Translations under genes and position numbers: made by a program
Part shown: positions 34,967-51,130 of the stretch, in pieces
How positions within the stretch are numbered: position 1 is the first letter of the stretch
How the letters are laid out: every line of letters begins with the position of its first letter
Assembly (NCBI GenBank): GCA_026874595.1
Contig: CM049312.1
Location: 80,374,929 to 80,438,928, forward strand
Reading direction: 5' to 3'
DNA length: 64,000 nt
Source of the DNA: Sipunculus nudus
Lineage: Eukaryota > Annelida > Sipuncula > Golfingiida > Sipunculidae
Notes under the pieces: generated by a model
Database searches by the model: none
Seen by the model: only the letters and a program-made list of their open reading frames with translations
Told to the model about the DNA's origin: nothing

Positions 34967-37454
34967 AAACAAGGGACCCATGGGTCACGGCGCTCAGCTG
35001 TTATATATGATAAAAAATATGATTTGGGAAAGAGGCATATGCTGGTTTTGTGTGGTAATAAATATAAGCTTTATTATGAGTTGTTGGTGTTTAGCTTATG
35101 TATGATTTTGATAGTATTTTTGGAGACAGGGAAGAGGATTGATTTCATTTATTTTATTAACAAATGGAGTGCTATTGTCACACAGATTTTGACCTGGCCA
35201 TATAACTTATAAGCAGCACATAAAATAAAAGAGTTCAACTATTTATTAAAATTTAATAACAAATGTTGTGCCAATATAATATTTATTAAAAATAATAAGA
35301 GAATCATATGATTTTTTTAATAAAATATAACTGAACTAATTATTAAAATAATATTATAGAATATATGCATTCATGAATACATTTTGAAAGTATTTGCACT
35401 TGTATTCAAATACTTTCATTTTTACCTGAATTCCCATTCTTATGCAAGACATTTTATAATGGAGTACATATTCATATTCATATTCATATATTTTTGCAAA
35501 GTATTTGCACCATGTCTGGTATTTATTCAGTTTGAGCCAAACAATGATGTGGAGAATCCAGAATATAAACAAGGGACCCAAGGGTCATGACAAAAGTTTG
35601 AAATTTTTGCAAATGCAAAATATGAAAAATATTCTATTGTAATGTTTTATATTTATATAAGCATATGAGAAGCTAAGAGGAAAGGGTCCTCCTACTTGGT
35701 TATAGTAAAGTTCTCAATATATGATTGCAAACTAATACTCTGACAAGACTGTCATGAAGAAAAACAGTAAAAGTTTTGAGATACTGTAATGCATATGAAA
35801 AATTTACAGATGGACAGGCAAGTGGACAGAATGGACTAATACCTTTATTTCACCTTCAAGAAATAATGCATTTAAGTTTATATACAAGCCTATTTTTTTT
35901 AGCATATCCACTTTTTTTCATTAATAGTTTTTATCTGATTCATTTTTTTTATTTACAAGTGTTATAAATTTGTAATATAAAAGTGAAAATATAAGTTAAA
36001 ATATTAGAATTCTAAGTTGCAATCATAATATATCCAGATTGTAGCTCACATTGGGTCATATTATGCATACACATATATTTTATTATTTTTAAATCAAATG
36101 TTTAAACTGAATGTAAAAGAAAATAAAGCCACAACATGGCATCTACAAAATTATTCCTTGAATTCCTATTAAAAAGTTTTGCACATTGGAGTTTTCAGGA
36201 CAAGCTTAATTTTATTCACCGAAATAAAATAAAAGATTCAGTAAATTTGATAAAATAAAAACATCTTTTCAAATAAAGTATACACACTGTTGGTTGAATG
36301 AGGGACAAACAATATCATTATGCTAATTACAATCTAAGCTATAATTGATAACTGGAATCAATAGTCAATTTCACACCTGGTGAAGTTTAACTCTTCTGAA
36401 GTAAAGCATTACTTATCTGATGAACATCCATACTTTCATAGCAATACATCACTTTGTGGACACAATTAAATGTGCACTTTAATCATTGTAACCCTGGTGG
36501 TACAATCCAAAATCTAAAATGTAGCATGTCCAAGAATAAAATAAAATACAGAAAATGATAACATTTATCTAGTTTATGCACCAGCTGGGGGGGGGGGGTT
36601 GAGTGCAGGGCAGAGGAGAAGCCTGCTAGTAGTGGCCAAGCTGGGTCAAGGCAAGCTGCCTGGGTGGGTTACATAATGCAAGTGAAGGCTGTACTACTAG
36701 GTGGGCCAGATATAAACAACACTTGACATGGTGTATGAAAACTTGAATAAAAGCTACTCTTTTCAAACAATTTCTCTGAAATTTCAGATTTTAAAAGATT
36801 AAATCCTTATGTATATATGCTGTGAAAATTAAATCAACAGTGCTTACAGGGAAAAAACGTGCCACTGCCAAAGTTGGACAAAATTTAAGGTATTAATTTT
36901 TTATTTATGCTAATAACTTGAAAAATTTGCAAAATTCAGATCTAATTTTGGGTAAACAATTTAATCTTGATTAAATAAAGTTATATTCCTGAAAAAAAAA
37001 TTTCAGCTTCAGCAATTCTCATGTTAAGTGAGCAAATATATTTACTGATTTTTAAAAAATTGCATTATATTTGGGCCTATAACTTCAAAATAATACCCAA
37101 TACTGACCTAATTTTTGGTATGTGCACAGAAAATATATGGAAGAATATGAATACTAAATATGATCAAAAACAGATCAGTGGTTTTGATATTAGGCAGACT
37201 TGAAGTGTAACAATTGCTTTTTTATGGAAAACGGAGGTTTTTCCTTATTATCTCGAAGGAACGAAGTTCTAATGACCCAATTTTCGGTATGGTAGGAGAT
37301 TTTGGGGACATCTAATGGTATGCAGAATTTTGGATTCGTAGGTTCAACGGTTTTAAAACGTGCCCTGTTAACGGACGGACAGCCGGACGGCCGGATGGAC
37401 GACGGACAAAGGACCACGACTATAGCTCAGATGACTTACAGCCAGCTGAGCTAA
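34967..37454 (+). mobile_element. Alpha element, composite with two 5' ends
   Basis: Starts of the AAACAAGGGACCCATGGGTC type lie at 34,967 and, slightly altered (ACCCAAGGGTC), at 35,567. A single end CAGCTGAGCTAA lies at 37,454, preceded by a GGACGGCCGGATGGACGACG tract. The structure parallels 13,122-15,494. A poly-G run is at about 36,588. It has gamma-like sequence on both sides, so it probably inserted into a gamma element. No coding content. Confidence 0.6.
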
Positions 37455-38137
37455 AAATTAAACAATTCAGCTTAAAGAGTTTCATCATAAAAATTTTAAA
37501 GCTGAAAGTGGCTAAAATTTAAAGATTCTGACCATAAAAATCAGGTCGATGTAGATGGTCGATGTAAATTGCAATTTCAAATATGAGTCACATTACCAAC
37601 ATTTGCACAAACTTAAGTAATCCTTAGCTCCTATTGTTTCTAAGATTGTTATGTCAGTATGCCTACTTGCCAAATGACTAATTTCAAATATCTGTAACTC
37701 GGCCAATATTCATCAAACCAAGTCCATTTAAACAAACTTGAGAGAGCTGGTCTCTGGAATCATTTTCTGAGATTGTAATTTTAGTTTGCTTTTTTGGACA
37801 GATGACTAAGTTCAACTTCCTGTAACTTGGCCAAAAATCACCTAACTTGAACCATTCGAACAAACCTGAGAGAGATTGTTCCAGGATTTTTTTCTGTGAA
37901 ATATTGGACAGTTTGGCTAACAGATTAGAAGAAGAGTTTTAAAAGCTTTTAAGCTTTTCTTCTAGAAAAATCGAATAAAAACGCAGCAAGCCAAAAAATA
38001 AGCAAAATCCGATTAGAGTGTTTTAGATGACTAATTGTTTGCATAAAATTTGGTGATGCTTTTGAGATAGTACAGGTAACGTACAGACGACGGCAACGGA
38101 AGACGCCACACCTTCGCATAAGCTCACAGGTTCACTA
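37455..38137 (+). repeat. Gamma element, 3' fragment
   Basis: It matches the last third of the gamma family (CAGCTTAAAGAGTTTCATCA, TTTTGGACAGATGACTAAGT, ATTGTTCCAGG) and ends CACAGGTTCACTAA. Its left side is cut off at the alpha element. Confidence 0.6.
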
Positions 38138-40273
38138 AAGATGGTAAGGTATGTGGCGCCACCTGTCTGCTTTACGAGAAAACTTTCAAAGATGGATGAA
38201 CATGCCAAATGTCACACCAAAAACTTGACTGACTCCTTGAGAGCAATTTCGCCCAAAGCACATGTAGGGATGGACGCCACAGGAAAACGATTGCAGATGG
38301 CGCCCCCAGTTATAAGTACAAGATGGAGGAGTTGAGAATCTATGGATATACATAATTTTAGGCCAATACTACAAATCACTCCTGAGGGATGGGCATTTAT
38401 TTATTCTAAAAAAATGAAGATGAGTTGCGCCACCTGTCTGGTATAAAAGCACTTTCCAAGATGGATGAACATGCCAAATTTCAGACCAATACCTTGACTT
38501 ACTCCTGAGATATGAGCAATTTTTACCCAAAGCACATGTATAGATGGATATGACGGGAAAATAATTGAAGATGGTGCCGACAGTCTTGAGTACGAGAGGG
38601 AGAAGTCTAAGATCTATGAATATGCATAATTTCAGCTCAATACTGCGAATCACTCCTGAGAAAAAGGCATTTATTTGGTTTACAAAACACCTGTTTCTTT
38701 TACGGATTAAATTTTCAAAGATGGATGAACATTCCAAATTTTAAAAAATTCAAAATTTAAGGTCCTTACGTGAAATAACACCTAGCTGTTATAGTAGTCA
38801 CACTGCAGCACATAGGCCTCTTCCAATCCTGGCACTGTATTAAAGCTATTTATAGAGCTGACATCATCTTGGCTAATGGCCAACATCAAGGCACTGGCAA
38901 ATTTTGGCAATCTGCCATGGGTAAACCAAGTGCTGCCATTTGTACACAAAAGTGCTCTCTATTTGAAATAACTTTGAAACAAATTTGCCCAATACAAAAT
39001 GGTTTCAGCGGACTTTTTATAAGTCATATATTATTTATCAGGAATATATGAAAAATTATTATAGATGCATACTGAATGCAAAATAATAATACAGGTACAT
39101 CTCACTGATGGCAAATTCTTGAACTGAATTGAGTATGGATACCATTTATTTTTAATCCATGTACAGCTGTTTTTATATAACAAAAGAGAGCAGAATATCC
39201 AGGATTGTAACATTGCCAGGTATGATAAATAATTTAAATCATAAATCTAAATTGTTAAAGCTTTTAAAAAACATTCTTGTCAATATTAACCAGAGATAAC
39301 CTGAAATCTAAATGTCTAGTAACATGATGTAACAGGTGCTGATAAACTGATGCCAGGCTAGATTTAACTGCTTCATACAGATAACATATATGGTAAAATG
39401 AATCAATTCAATCTCCATAATTCATCCAAAAATCATTCATGTGGAACCATTAAAGTTAATTACTATAAGAATTATTGTGGGAATTAATCTTGTAAAATAT
39501 TAAACAAATTGGCTTCAGCGGCTTCAGTCGAAAAACATTTTGCAGGTTTGTAATTCATATAGGAAGATACAGAAAATTGGCCAAGTTCAGCTTCCCATAA
39601 CTCAGCCAAAAGTCTCTGAACAGAGACCATTTGAACAAACTTCAGAAAGCACTACCCTAGGATCATTTCTGTTCGATATTATACAATTTGGCTATATGTT
39701 TCCAGAGAAGAAGTTTTTTTTTTGAAGCCCTCAGTATGATACAGGCACTGATGACCCCAGTACAAAAAAGACCAATGCAGGTTGCGCCACCAATACCTCA
39801 ATTTCGGATATGACTCATGTGACCAACATTGGCTGAAATTTGGTGATGATTGCTCCAGCCGTTTCTGAGATTGAAATTTTAGTATGCTTTTCTGGACAGA
39901 TGACTGAGTTTAACTTTCTATAACTCAGCCAAAAATCATCACACTGGAACCAATCGAATAAATTTGAGAGAGACTGTTTCTGGGATTATTTCTGTAAAAT
40001 ATTGGACAATTTGCCTGGACGATTTTGTTGGAGAAGATGACTTTTGAAGGTTTTCAAGCTTTTTCCCTAAAAAAATCTATAAGTAAATACAGATAGCAAA
40101 AAAATAAACAAAAACCTGATAAAGTTTTTTAGATAACTGATTTTTTGCATAATGTTTGGTGATGCTAGCTCCAGCCATTTTCGAGAAAGTATGGGTTAAT
40201 GTACAGACGACACAAGAAGCACACCGCATGACGGACGACGCTGCACCATGGCATAAGCTCATAGGTTCGCTAA
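38138..40273 (+). repeat. Gamma-related element, diverged
   Basis: It opens with ATGTGGCGCCACCTGTC, has several diverged core units (ACTCCTGAGATATGAGC-like and GATGGATGAACATGCC blocks), an AT-rich middle at 38,960-39,540, and a second gamma 3' part ending CATAGGTTCGCTAA at 40,273. It may be two overlapping copies. No protein-coding gene is supported. Confidence 0.5.
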
Positions 40274-42391
40274 AAATCTGTAAATGTAATTTAATCATTC
40301 TAAAACAGGATAAACATATTTTTAAAGGAAAATTCAATACATTTTGATCATTAACATACCTTTTATAAGACTTATCATATTAATGTTTACAGCGAAACAC
40401 AAAATATAGATTACAGAACACTTGCATTAATTCTACCAGAAGTTGATTCATGATTCTAAATTGCCTCAATATATATAAGGTAATAATTCATTATGTATAC
40501 AAATGTATTTATTTTTTACCCCAGCAAATCTTTTAACAGAACAATAAATATCTAAGAATTCAGATTCAGGATTCACAATTCTTAACTATGCCTTTGTTTA
40601 TCTTTAATTTGGCTCATATATTATCAATTTATGCATCCCTATGGGTTAATTATATATTAATTTGTTAAAATGATTTTAAAGAAAATTGTTTCTTTAAAAA
40701 TGCTACAATACCACAATATGACATTTTCTTTATTACTCCATGAATTACTATTTCAAGAAAAGTTTTGTATATTGGAATGGAAAAAGCACTACAGTTAAGG
40801 AAATACAATTCAAACGATATGAATTACTGCATAATACTTGGTGGGTTTGGGTGATATGAGAATAACTGTACACCTGTGATCTCCGATATCCATAAGTAAT
40901 CTATTCACAAGAATAGAGGTCACAGTGACCCAATTTCAGGTTTTGAGGGGAGAACTTTCAAATATTCTGGGATGTGCTTATACGCCTTATTGCTAAGCAG
41001 AGACCAAATTTTATGTTTCCAAGGAGACTTTTCATAGACCTCCCTGGATTTTAAGTTAGAAGATTCTGGGTGCAATGGTTATAATTCGTGCCCTGCTTTG
41101 GTATCATATTTTCAATTTTGCAAGGGGTGCTTATAAACCCAATGGCTCAGAGTATATTGGTAACAGAGACCTAATTTCAGGTTTCCAAAGATATTTTTCA
41201 TTGACCTCCCTGCCCTGTTAACAGATGACCGCATCTTTTAAGGTCTCAAAAATAGAGAAAAAAAAAATCATAAAAAAATAAAAAAAAATACAGGTAGGGC
41301 CACCAATCTGCAGAAACTGATGAAACACTCCATGATCAATATATATGCAAAGAATCATAGTGATCAATACATTAGTTGTTCAGATACTTGAGCTTTTGTA
41401 TCAAATTTTTCAATTATTCTGGGTGGTACTTCTGAGCCCCATAGCTCAAAGAATATGTGTAACAGAGACCTAATTCCAGGTTTTCAAGGAGAATTTTAAT
41501 GGGCCTCCCTGTCAAGTTAGAAGATTCAAGGTCTAGGGATTACGATTTGTGCCCTGTTAACAGACAGACGGCCGGATGGCCGGACGGTCAGATGGACAAA
41601 AGGTGATTGCTATAGCTCAGATGACTTATAGTCAGCTGAGCTAAAAATTGGACACCCTGGCATAGCTGACCTCCCTTGACCAGAAGTTGGCTGCCAGTAT
41701 CTTGACAATGCAAATGAATACATAGAGCCAGCCCCCCCCCCCCCCCCAAAAAAAAAAAAAAACACTTCAATAACCAGCCTAAGCTTCTATTTTCAAATTT
41801 CATATTTAAACAGATTAAAAATGTAAAATTACATGCTGTGAAAATTAAGGAAAAAGTACTTACAGGAAACAAAAGTACCATTTCTCAACCTTTGGAAAAT
41901 TTTAAGGTACCAATATTTAAATAAAAATACAAAATTCATATCTAATTTTTGGTATACAATTGAATCTTGATTCTATATAGTGATATCCCCGCAAAAAAAA
42001 TCCATAGCTGCAACAATTATCAATTAAATATTTTTGCAAAGTGCATTATGTTCGAGTCAATAAATAACACAATACTGACCTATTTTCTGGCATATACATA
42101 GGAAACATACAGAGGAATAATTCTGCCAAAGAGAAACAAAACAGCTCTTGTGATGTTGATATTAGGCAGTCTTGAAAAGTAACAATAGTTTTTTATGTAG
42201 AATTGAGGCTTTATTACAATATTACAATATTGGGCTTGGTAGGAGAGCTATCTAACTGTATGTTGAATTTTGGATTAATAGGTTAAACAGTTTCAAAACG
42301 TGCCCTGTTAACAGACAATCTGCCGGACGACAGACAAAGAACCATCACTATAGTGATTACACTACACATGACTTTTTCTCAGCTAAGCTAA
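40274..42391 (+). repeat. Dispersed repeat and two truncated alpha 3' ends
   Basis: About 40,350-40,880 is the dispersed AT-rich repeat also present at 15,590. Positions 40,890-41,644 are the 3' portion of a tandem-core alpha element (unit words such as CTGCAGAAACTGATGAAACA) ending CAGCTGAGCTAA. Positions 41,645-42,391 are another truncated alpha copy ending CAGCTAAGCTAA, with a C-run/A-run at about 41,733-41,762. No gene is seen. Confidence 0.55.
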
Positions 42392-42469
42392 AGCAAAATC
42401 AAGTTTCAACAATTACAATGTCAATTGTGAAAATATATTCTTTGCTATATTGATAAGGTACATAATGAC

Positions 42470-45056
<2,587 letters not shown>

Positions 45057-46175
45057 CTACTCACATTTTAATGTTTTTTCTCCAGTGTGTGTCACGATGT
45101 GTTTCCTAAGGTTACCATGCTGTGAGAAAGATTTAAAGCACTTCTTACATTTAAATGGTTTTACTCCAGTGTGTGTCATGAGGTGTGTCTTCAGGTGGGA
45201 CTGTTGAGAGAATGATTTGCCACACTGCTCACATTTGAATGGTTTTTCTCCAGTATGTGTCATGATATGGTTCTTAAGGTTACAATGGTTTGAGAAGGAT
45301 TTACCACACTGCTCACATTTAAAAGGTTTTTCCCCAGTATGTGTCCTGAAGTGATTCTTCAGGTTACCATGCTGTGAGAAAGATTTAAAGCACTGCTCAC
45401 ATTTAAAAGGTTTTTCTCCAGTATGTATTCTAATGTGTTTCTGAAGGGTACTTTGCAAAGAGAAATATTTTCCACAATGACCACATTTGAATGGTTTTTC
45501 TCCAGTATGCATCATGATGTGTCTCTTCAGGCTAAACTGTTGAGAGAATGATTTACCACACTGCTCACATTTAAATGGTTTTTCTCCAGTATGAGTCCTG
45601 ATGTGATACTTCAGGGCACAATGCTTAGAGAAACATTTAAAGCACTCCTCACATTTAAATGTTTTTTCTCTTTTACGTGTCTTGGTTTGTGCATTTAGAC
45701 TATTACCTGGTCTTGTCTTAATTACTTTGCTTGGATCAAAATTGTCCGCCTCTGGCACAACGGTTGACACATGAACGGTAATCTGATTAGCATTTGCTGA
45801 ACTACTTTGAGATGCATGACTTACTATATCATTCATGTATGCAGAAGAACACTGTGTTTCCTCTGTTTGTAAGTTATTCTGTACTTCTTTGGAGACAACT
45901 GTTTCCTCACCAGGAATATCATTTTTTATGTAGTGAATGAGATTTTCGACTTCACCCTCACTGGTCACAGAGGTAACCCTAGTATCTTGGTTTTTTCCAA
46001 AGCAATAACCGACATTTGGTTCATCTGATTCTCCCTTGTGGTAGTCACATGATGTGTCCTGGTTGGATCCACTGTCCTGGACTCTGACATCTGAATCATA
46101 CTGTGAGCTGCCTTCATCATTTTCTTTCTTAATGAACAGATCCAAACATGGTGGAGGCAGCATACAAGGATCCAT
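45057..46175 (-). CDS. ZNF-B: C2H2 zinc-finger protein, 372 residues
   Basis: This is the paralogue of ZNF-A with the same start ([20 protein letters not shown]) after an identical splice acceptor. An acidic, domain-less region of ~170 residues is followed by seven intact C2H2 fingers (about residues 173-368) with TGEKPF-type linkers. The ORF stops at TAG (45,057-45,059) inside the eighth finger, where KCEQCGK is expected. The next codons still encode [11 protein letters not shown] and another finger, so a CAG-to-TAG nonsense mutation probably shortened the protein. Seven fingers remain, so it may still bind DNA. Predicted nuclear; targets unknown. The coding exon differs from ZNF-A at many amino acids, although the DNA just upstream is nearly identical. 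Confidence 0.8.
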   Translation of the reverse strand: MDPCMLPPPCLDLFIKKENDEGSSQYDSDVRVQDSGSNQDTSCDYHKGESDEPNVGYCFGKNQDTRVTSVTSEGEVENLIHYIKNDIPGEETVVSKEVQNNLQTEETQCSSAYMNDIVSHASQSSSANANQITVHVSTVVPEADNFDPSKVIKTRPGNSLNAQTKTRKREKTFKCEECFKCFSKHCALKYHIRTHTGEKPFKCEQCGKSFSQQFSLKRHIMMHTGEKPFKCGHCGKYFSLQSTLQKHIRIHTGEKPFKCEQCFKSFSQHGNLKNHFRTHTGEKPFKCEQCGKSFSNHCNLKNHIMTHTGEKPFKCEQCGKSFSQQSHLKTHLMTHTGVKPFKCKKCFKSFSQHGNLRKHIVTHTGEKTLKCE

Positions 46176-46322
46176 CTACGTTCTTTTGCGTCGTTCTGCA
46201 AGAAGATTAACAATGAGAGACAAAACTGACAATACTTCTGTCAAACCAATGACAATCTTGAAATTATTTCTGTAAAATTATTTCACTGCTGTAGCTTGGA
46301 GAAGGAAACAATTATTAAGGGT

Positions 46323-48697
46323 AAATAAGGGTCACTGTGCTCAGCTGAAGTTGACCTTGAAGGTAAATTTCTAAAATAATATCAAGAAGTCTGAGAAGAA
46401 GACATAATATAGGCCATGGCTGGTTGATAGGATTGGAGAATTTTTGCAAATAATATTTGTGATCTGACAATGTGTTTCCTAATGTTGAAAATGTATTATG
46501 TTAACAGTTATATAAGATCTATACTTTTACCATGATCACTGGTTGGCTTTTTGATAACCTGTTGACAGTATAGCAGTTTACACATTTGTCCAAATAGATT
46601 CTTATTTTATTATACCATTTTTTTCTATTCTATAAAATGTATACAGGGATGGGGGGATACTGATGGGAGTTACAACACCTCTGTACCTCTGGGTATATAT
46701 AGATAATTGGAGTTACAACATCCTTGCATATACATACAGGATATGAAATTTAATTCAACAGTGCTTATGGGGGGAAAATTCATAATTATTTAATATTTTA
46801 AACAAAGGACCCATGGGTCTCAACGCTCAGCTTAAGTTTGAAATTTTTGCAAATGCAAAATACTAGTATGCAAAATATTCTATTGTGATGTTTTTCATAT
46901 ATATAAGCATATGAGAAGCTAAGAGGAAAGGGGCCCTCCTACTTGGTTATAGTAAAGTTCTAAATATATGATTGCAAAACGTATACTCTGACAAGACTGT
47001 TATGAAGAAAAACAGTAAAAGTTTTGAGATACTGTGATGCATATGAAAATTTACAGATGGACAGGCATGTGGACAGAATGGACTAATACCTTTATTTCAC
47101 CTTCAAGAAATAATGCATTTAAGTTTATACAAGCCTATTTTATTAGCATTTCCACTTTTTCCATTAAAAGGTTTGATCTGATTATTTTTTTTTTATTTAC
47201 AAGTTTTATAAATTTGTAATAAAAAAACTGAAAATATAAGTTAAAATATCAGAATTCTATGTTGCAATCATCATATATCCAGAGTGTAGCTCATATTGGG
47301 TCATATTGTGCATACACATATATTTTATTGTTTTTAAATCACAAATGTTTAAACTGAATTTAAAAGAAAATAATGCCACAACATGGCCTCTTCAAAATTA
47401 TCCCTTGAAACACTATTGCAAAGTTTTGCACATTGGAGTTTTCAGTACATGCTTAATATTATTCACCGAAATAAAATAAAAGATTCAGTAAATTTGATAA
47501 AGTGAAAACATCTTTTCAAATAAAGTATACACAGTTGGCTGAATGAGGGACAAACAATATCATCGTGCTAATTACTATCTCAGCTATAATTTATTACTGG
47601 AATTAATAGTCAATTTCACACCTGGTGAAGTTGTTACTCTTCTGAAGTAAGGAATTACTTATCTGATGAATATCCACACTTTCATAGCAATGCACCACTT
47701 TGTGGACACAATTAAATGTGCACTTTAATCATTATAACCCTGGTGGTACAATACATAATCTAAAATGTAGCATAGCCAAGAATAACAATGAATAAAATAT
47801 AAATTATTACAGTCATCCAGTTCATGTACCATTGGGGGGGGGGAGGGGGGGGGGGGGAGTGCAGAGGGGAAGCCTGCTAGTAGTGGCCAAGCTGAGCCAA
47901 GGCAAGCTGCCTGGGGTAGGTTACATAACACAAGTGAAGGCTGTACTACTGGATGGACAAGATGTAAACAACACTTGAAATGGTGTATGAAAACTTAAAT
48001 AAAAGCTACACTTTTCAATCAATTCCTTTGAAATTTCAGATTTTAAAAGATTTAATCCTTTTGTATATATGCTGTGAAAATTAAATCAACTTTGCTTACA
48101 GGAAAAAAAGTGCCGTTGCCAAAGTTGGACAAAATTTAGGGATTGATTTTTATTTATGTTAATAACTTGAAAATTTTGCTAAATTCAGATCTAATTTTGG
48201 GTAAACAATTGAATCTTTTTTAATAAAGTTATATTCCTGAAAAAAAAGTCGCCAGCTTCAGTAATTATCATGTCAAGTGGGTAAATATATTTCCGAATTT
48301 TTTAAAAATTGCATTTTTTTTTTGCCCATAATTTCAAAACAATATGCAATACTGACCTAATTTTTGGTACGTTCATAGAAAATTTATGGAAGAATATGAA
48401 TACTAAATATGATCAATAACAGATCAGTGGTTTTGAAATAAGGCAGCCTTGAAGTGTAACAATGGCTTTTTTATGGAAAATGGAGGTTTTTCCTGAATAT
48501 CTCGAAGGTATGAAGTCCTTGTGACCCATTTTTTACGGTACAGTAGGAGATTTTGGGGACAACTAACAGTATGCAAAATTTTGGATCCGTAGGTCCAATG
48601 GTTTCAAAACGTGCCCTCTTAACGGCCGGACAGACGGACGGACAAAGGACAAAGGACCACAACTATACCTCAGATAACTTATAGTCAGCGGAGCTGA
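46323..48697 (+). mobile_element. Alpha element, composite (copy B)
   Basis: This is the duplicate of 13,122-15,494 with starts at 46,323 (damaged) and 46,800. It ends CAGCGGAGCTGA, where CTGA still fits the CTRR rule. The internal poly-G tract at about 47,836-47,858 has a different length and a G-A-G break compared with copy A. Confidence 0.6.
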
Positions 48698-50090
48698 AAA
48701 GCCAGAGAGAAGAAAACAAAGCAAATCTTTAATTCCCATCCTCATAAGGCAGGGAAATAATGAACAAATGTTTGCAGTATATCCTCATTTTTTTCATATT
48801 AATAAATATTACTATACATTTACAGTATAACAAATATCTGAATATTCATGTTTATTCACAATTCTAAATTGCACCAACATTTATAGCTAATCTGGTCAGG
48901 TAACATCACATTATTCACGCAGATGTATTCATTTTGTTATAAAATATATATTTTTTTAGTTTGCAAAACAATAATACCTGAAAATAACACTTGATTCAGA
49001 ATTCACAATTCTAAATTGCACCTTTTTATAAAATTATGTCAACTGATGGGTTTTATTATATTTTAATTTGATATTATTATTTAAAAGGAAACTTTCTTTA
49101 AAAATGCTACATTACCACAACGTGGCATCTTCTGGATAACTCCTTTGAATAACTATTTAAAGAACAGATTTGTTGATTGGATTGGAAATAGCTTTGCAAT
49201 TAAAGAAATACAGTTCAAACAATAACAGTTATTGCAATCAACTTGGTGGGGGATGGGAGGTGACATGAGAATAACTTTACAACTGTGACAGTGATTACGT
49301 CCCAGTACGACGCAGATTGATACGCATGTGTTTTCAGAACACCCGCAGCTCAATCAGAGGCGTTTCATTGCTCATGCCTAGCCCTCAAAGAAGGTGCCAA
49401 GTACGACGCGGTTCAGTGCTTATGGTTGTGCAAACGCACCACGAGGAGCGTCGGGCAAGCAATATCCTCGCAGTATACTCGCTGTTAATATCTTAATAGA
49501 ATATAACTCTGTGATTTATTAACTTGCATAATTTAATCATGTTTGACTTAAAATTTACTATGTTTTTTTTTTAAAATGTCCCCGGAAGAGGGGTATTGTC
49601 GTTTATGGAATTTAATAGAATGAAGGAATGATTATCCATCCAAACTTTTAAAAAAATAGCTCTGAATGGTACCGGTTGCGGAGAAATTCCAAAATTTAGT
49701 TTCAATAATTTTTACCTTATTTGGTTCACAATTATCTTAAAAACTATGAGGGAATCACATTAAACTGTTTCTCAAGATGTCTTTCACGTTTTTCTTTTTT
49801 TCTAACTTTTGAATTCGTATATATATATATTAATGTTTAACTTGCTATATATTAATATTGGTAACCATGACGTTATATGAGCAATACAGGTGGAATTAAT
49901 AGAAAATAGTCTCTGTTAGCCATAATAATTTCACAGAATCAACTTGTTATTAAGCTAAAGTCTCTGGTTATCTTTGAGAAATGTTCTTTTTCCAATCTTA
50001 ATCGAGGTTTGAAAATGATTTACTGAAAATATAACATTCTTGTTTCATTATAAATTTTTCCTTCTCCTTTACTCATATTCTGTCTGTCTG

Positions 50091-50141
<51 letters not shown>

Positions 50142-51130
50142 CAATCACTCATGTTTATGGATCTGCATAATTAGCCCAAGCAGCGAATACACCATGCCTT
50201 TCAAGTCATTGTTATTGCAAGACTAATCTCATAAATGGTCTAACAAAGACCATAGAGGGCCTCTGATCCTGAGTAAATCAGTACAAATGTAGTAAATTTG
50301 TAGAATAAGTCAGGTTTTATAGGGTTAATAAATTGAAATACGTTCACTCCTGTTTTTTTTTTCACGTTATATTTTTCATTTGAGGAAACACATTAATATA
50401 TATGTGCAACCACCCCCCCCCCCCAAGAAAATAAAAGACATGCGTGTTAAAGTATAAAATAGTTTAATGTGTATTTTCCTAGCTTGTCTTTTTTTTTTTG
50501 CCAGGGCTAAAGTACAAAGATCTGTTAAATCTGTACACAATCAGTAATCAAATAATCACACACCTGTATCTTCACAAACGTATATGTGAAACGTTGTCAA
50601 GCCGAGATGTCGTCAAACCCGAAATCGTCCAGTTCTAATATAATCCTGTCATAATCAGGCATGTCAGTTTTAGGCAAAATCTATTATATTCTGATTGTTT
50701 GGCATATTTAGGTGATTAATTTATAAAACTTAAAATATTCCCCCATACATGGATATATTGTAAGACAGCGCGTACTTGTTTGAAATAGCGGGTCAAGGAT
50801 GCATGTCTATCAAAAGATTTTGTAATACTCATATGGAAACATCGGTATCCAGAGTTTTTTTTTCCTTTTTTCATACATTTCATACATCTACAAATTGTTA
50901 AGAATGGTTAAATTATAGTATTACAAACATTTATACTATTGAATTTAACCTCTGTATCGTCCTAATGGACAGGCGATACACACCCTGCCCGGGTTAAGTC
51001 TCGCCGGGCTACGTCTCAAAGGGCGCCGCTGTGGTTAACTGGGCGGTGCATCTCAACTAACTGTGTCGTAACGAGCAATGAAAACAGCAAAACGTCCTAT
51101 CGAGATGCACCATACTGAGATGACATCGTG
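48698..51130. other. Copy-B intergenic DNA
   Basis: This is the counterpart of 15,495-17,910. It contains the dispersed AT-rich repeat, a locally CpG-rich stretch at about 50,970-51,130, and an expanded (CT)n tract at 50,091-50,138. The Cys-rich minus-strand ORF of copy A is broken here by an 8-bp deletion near 49,347. No gene is called. Confidence 0.5.
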
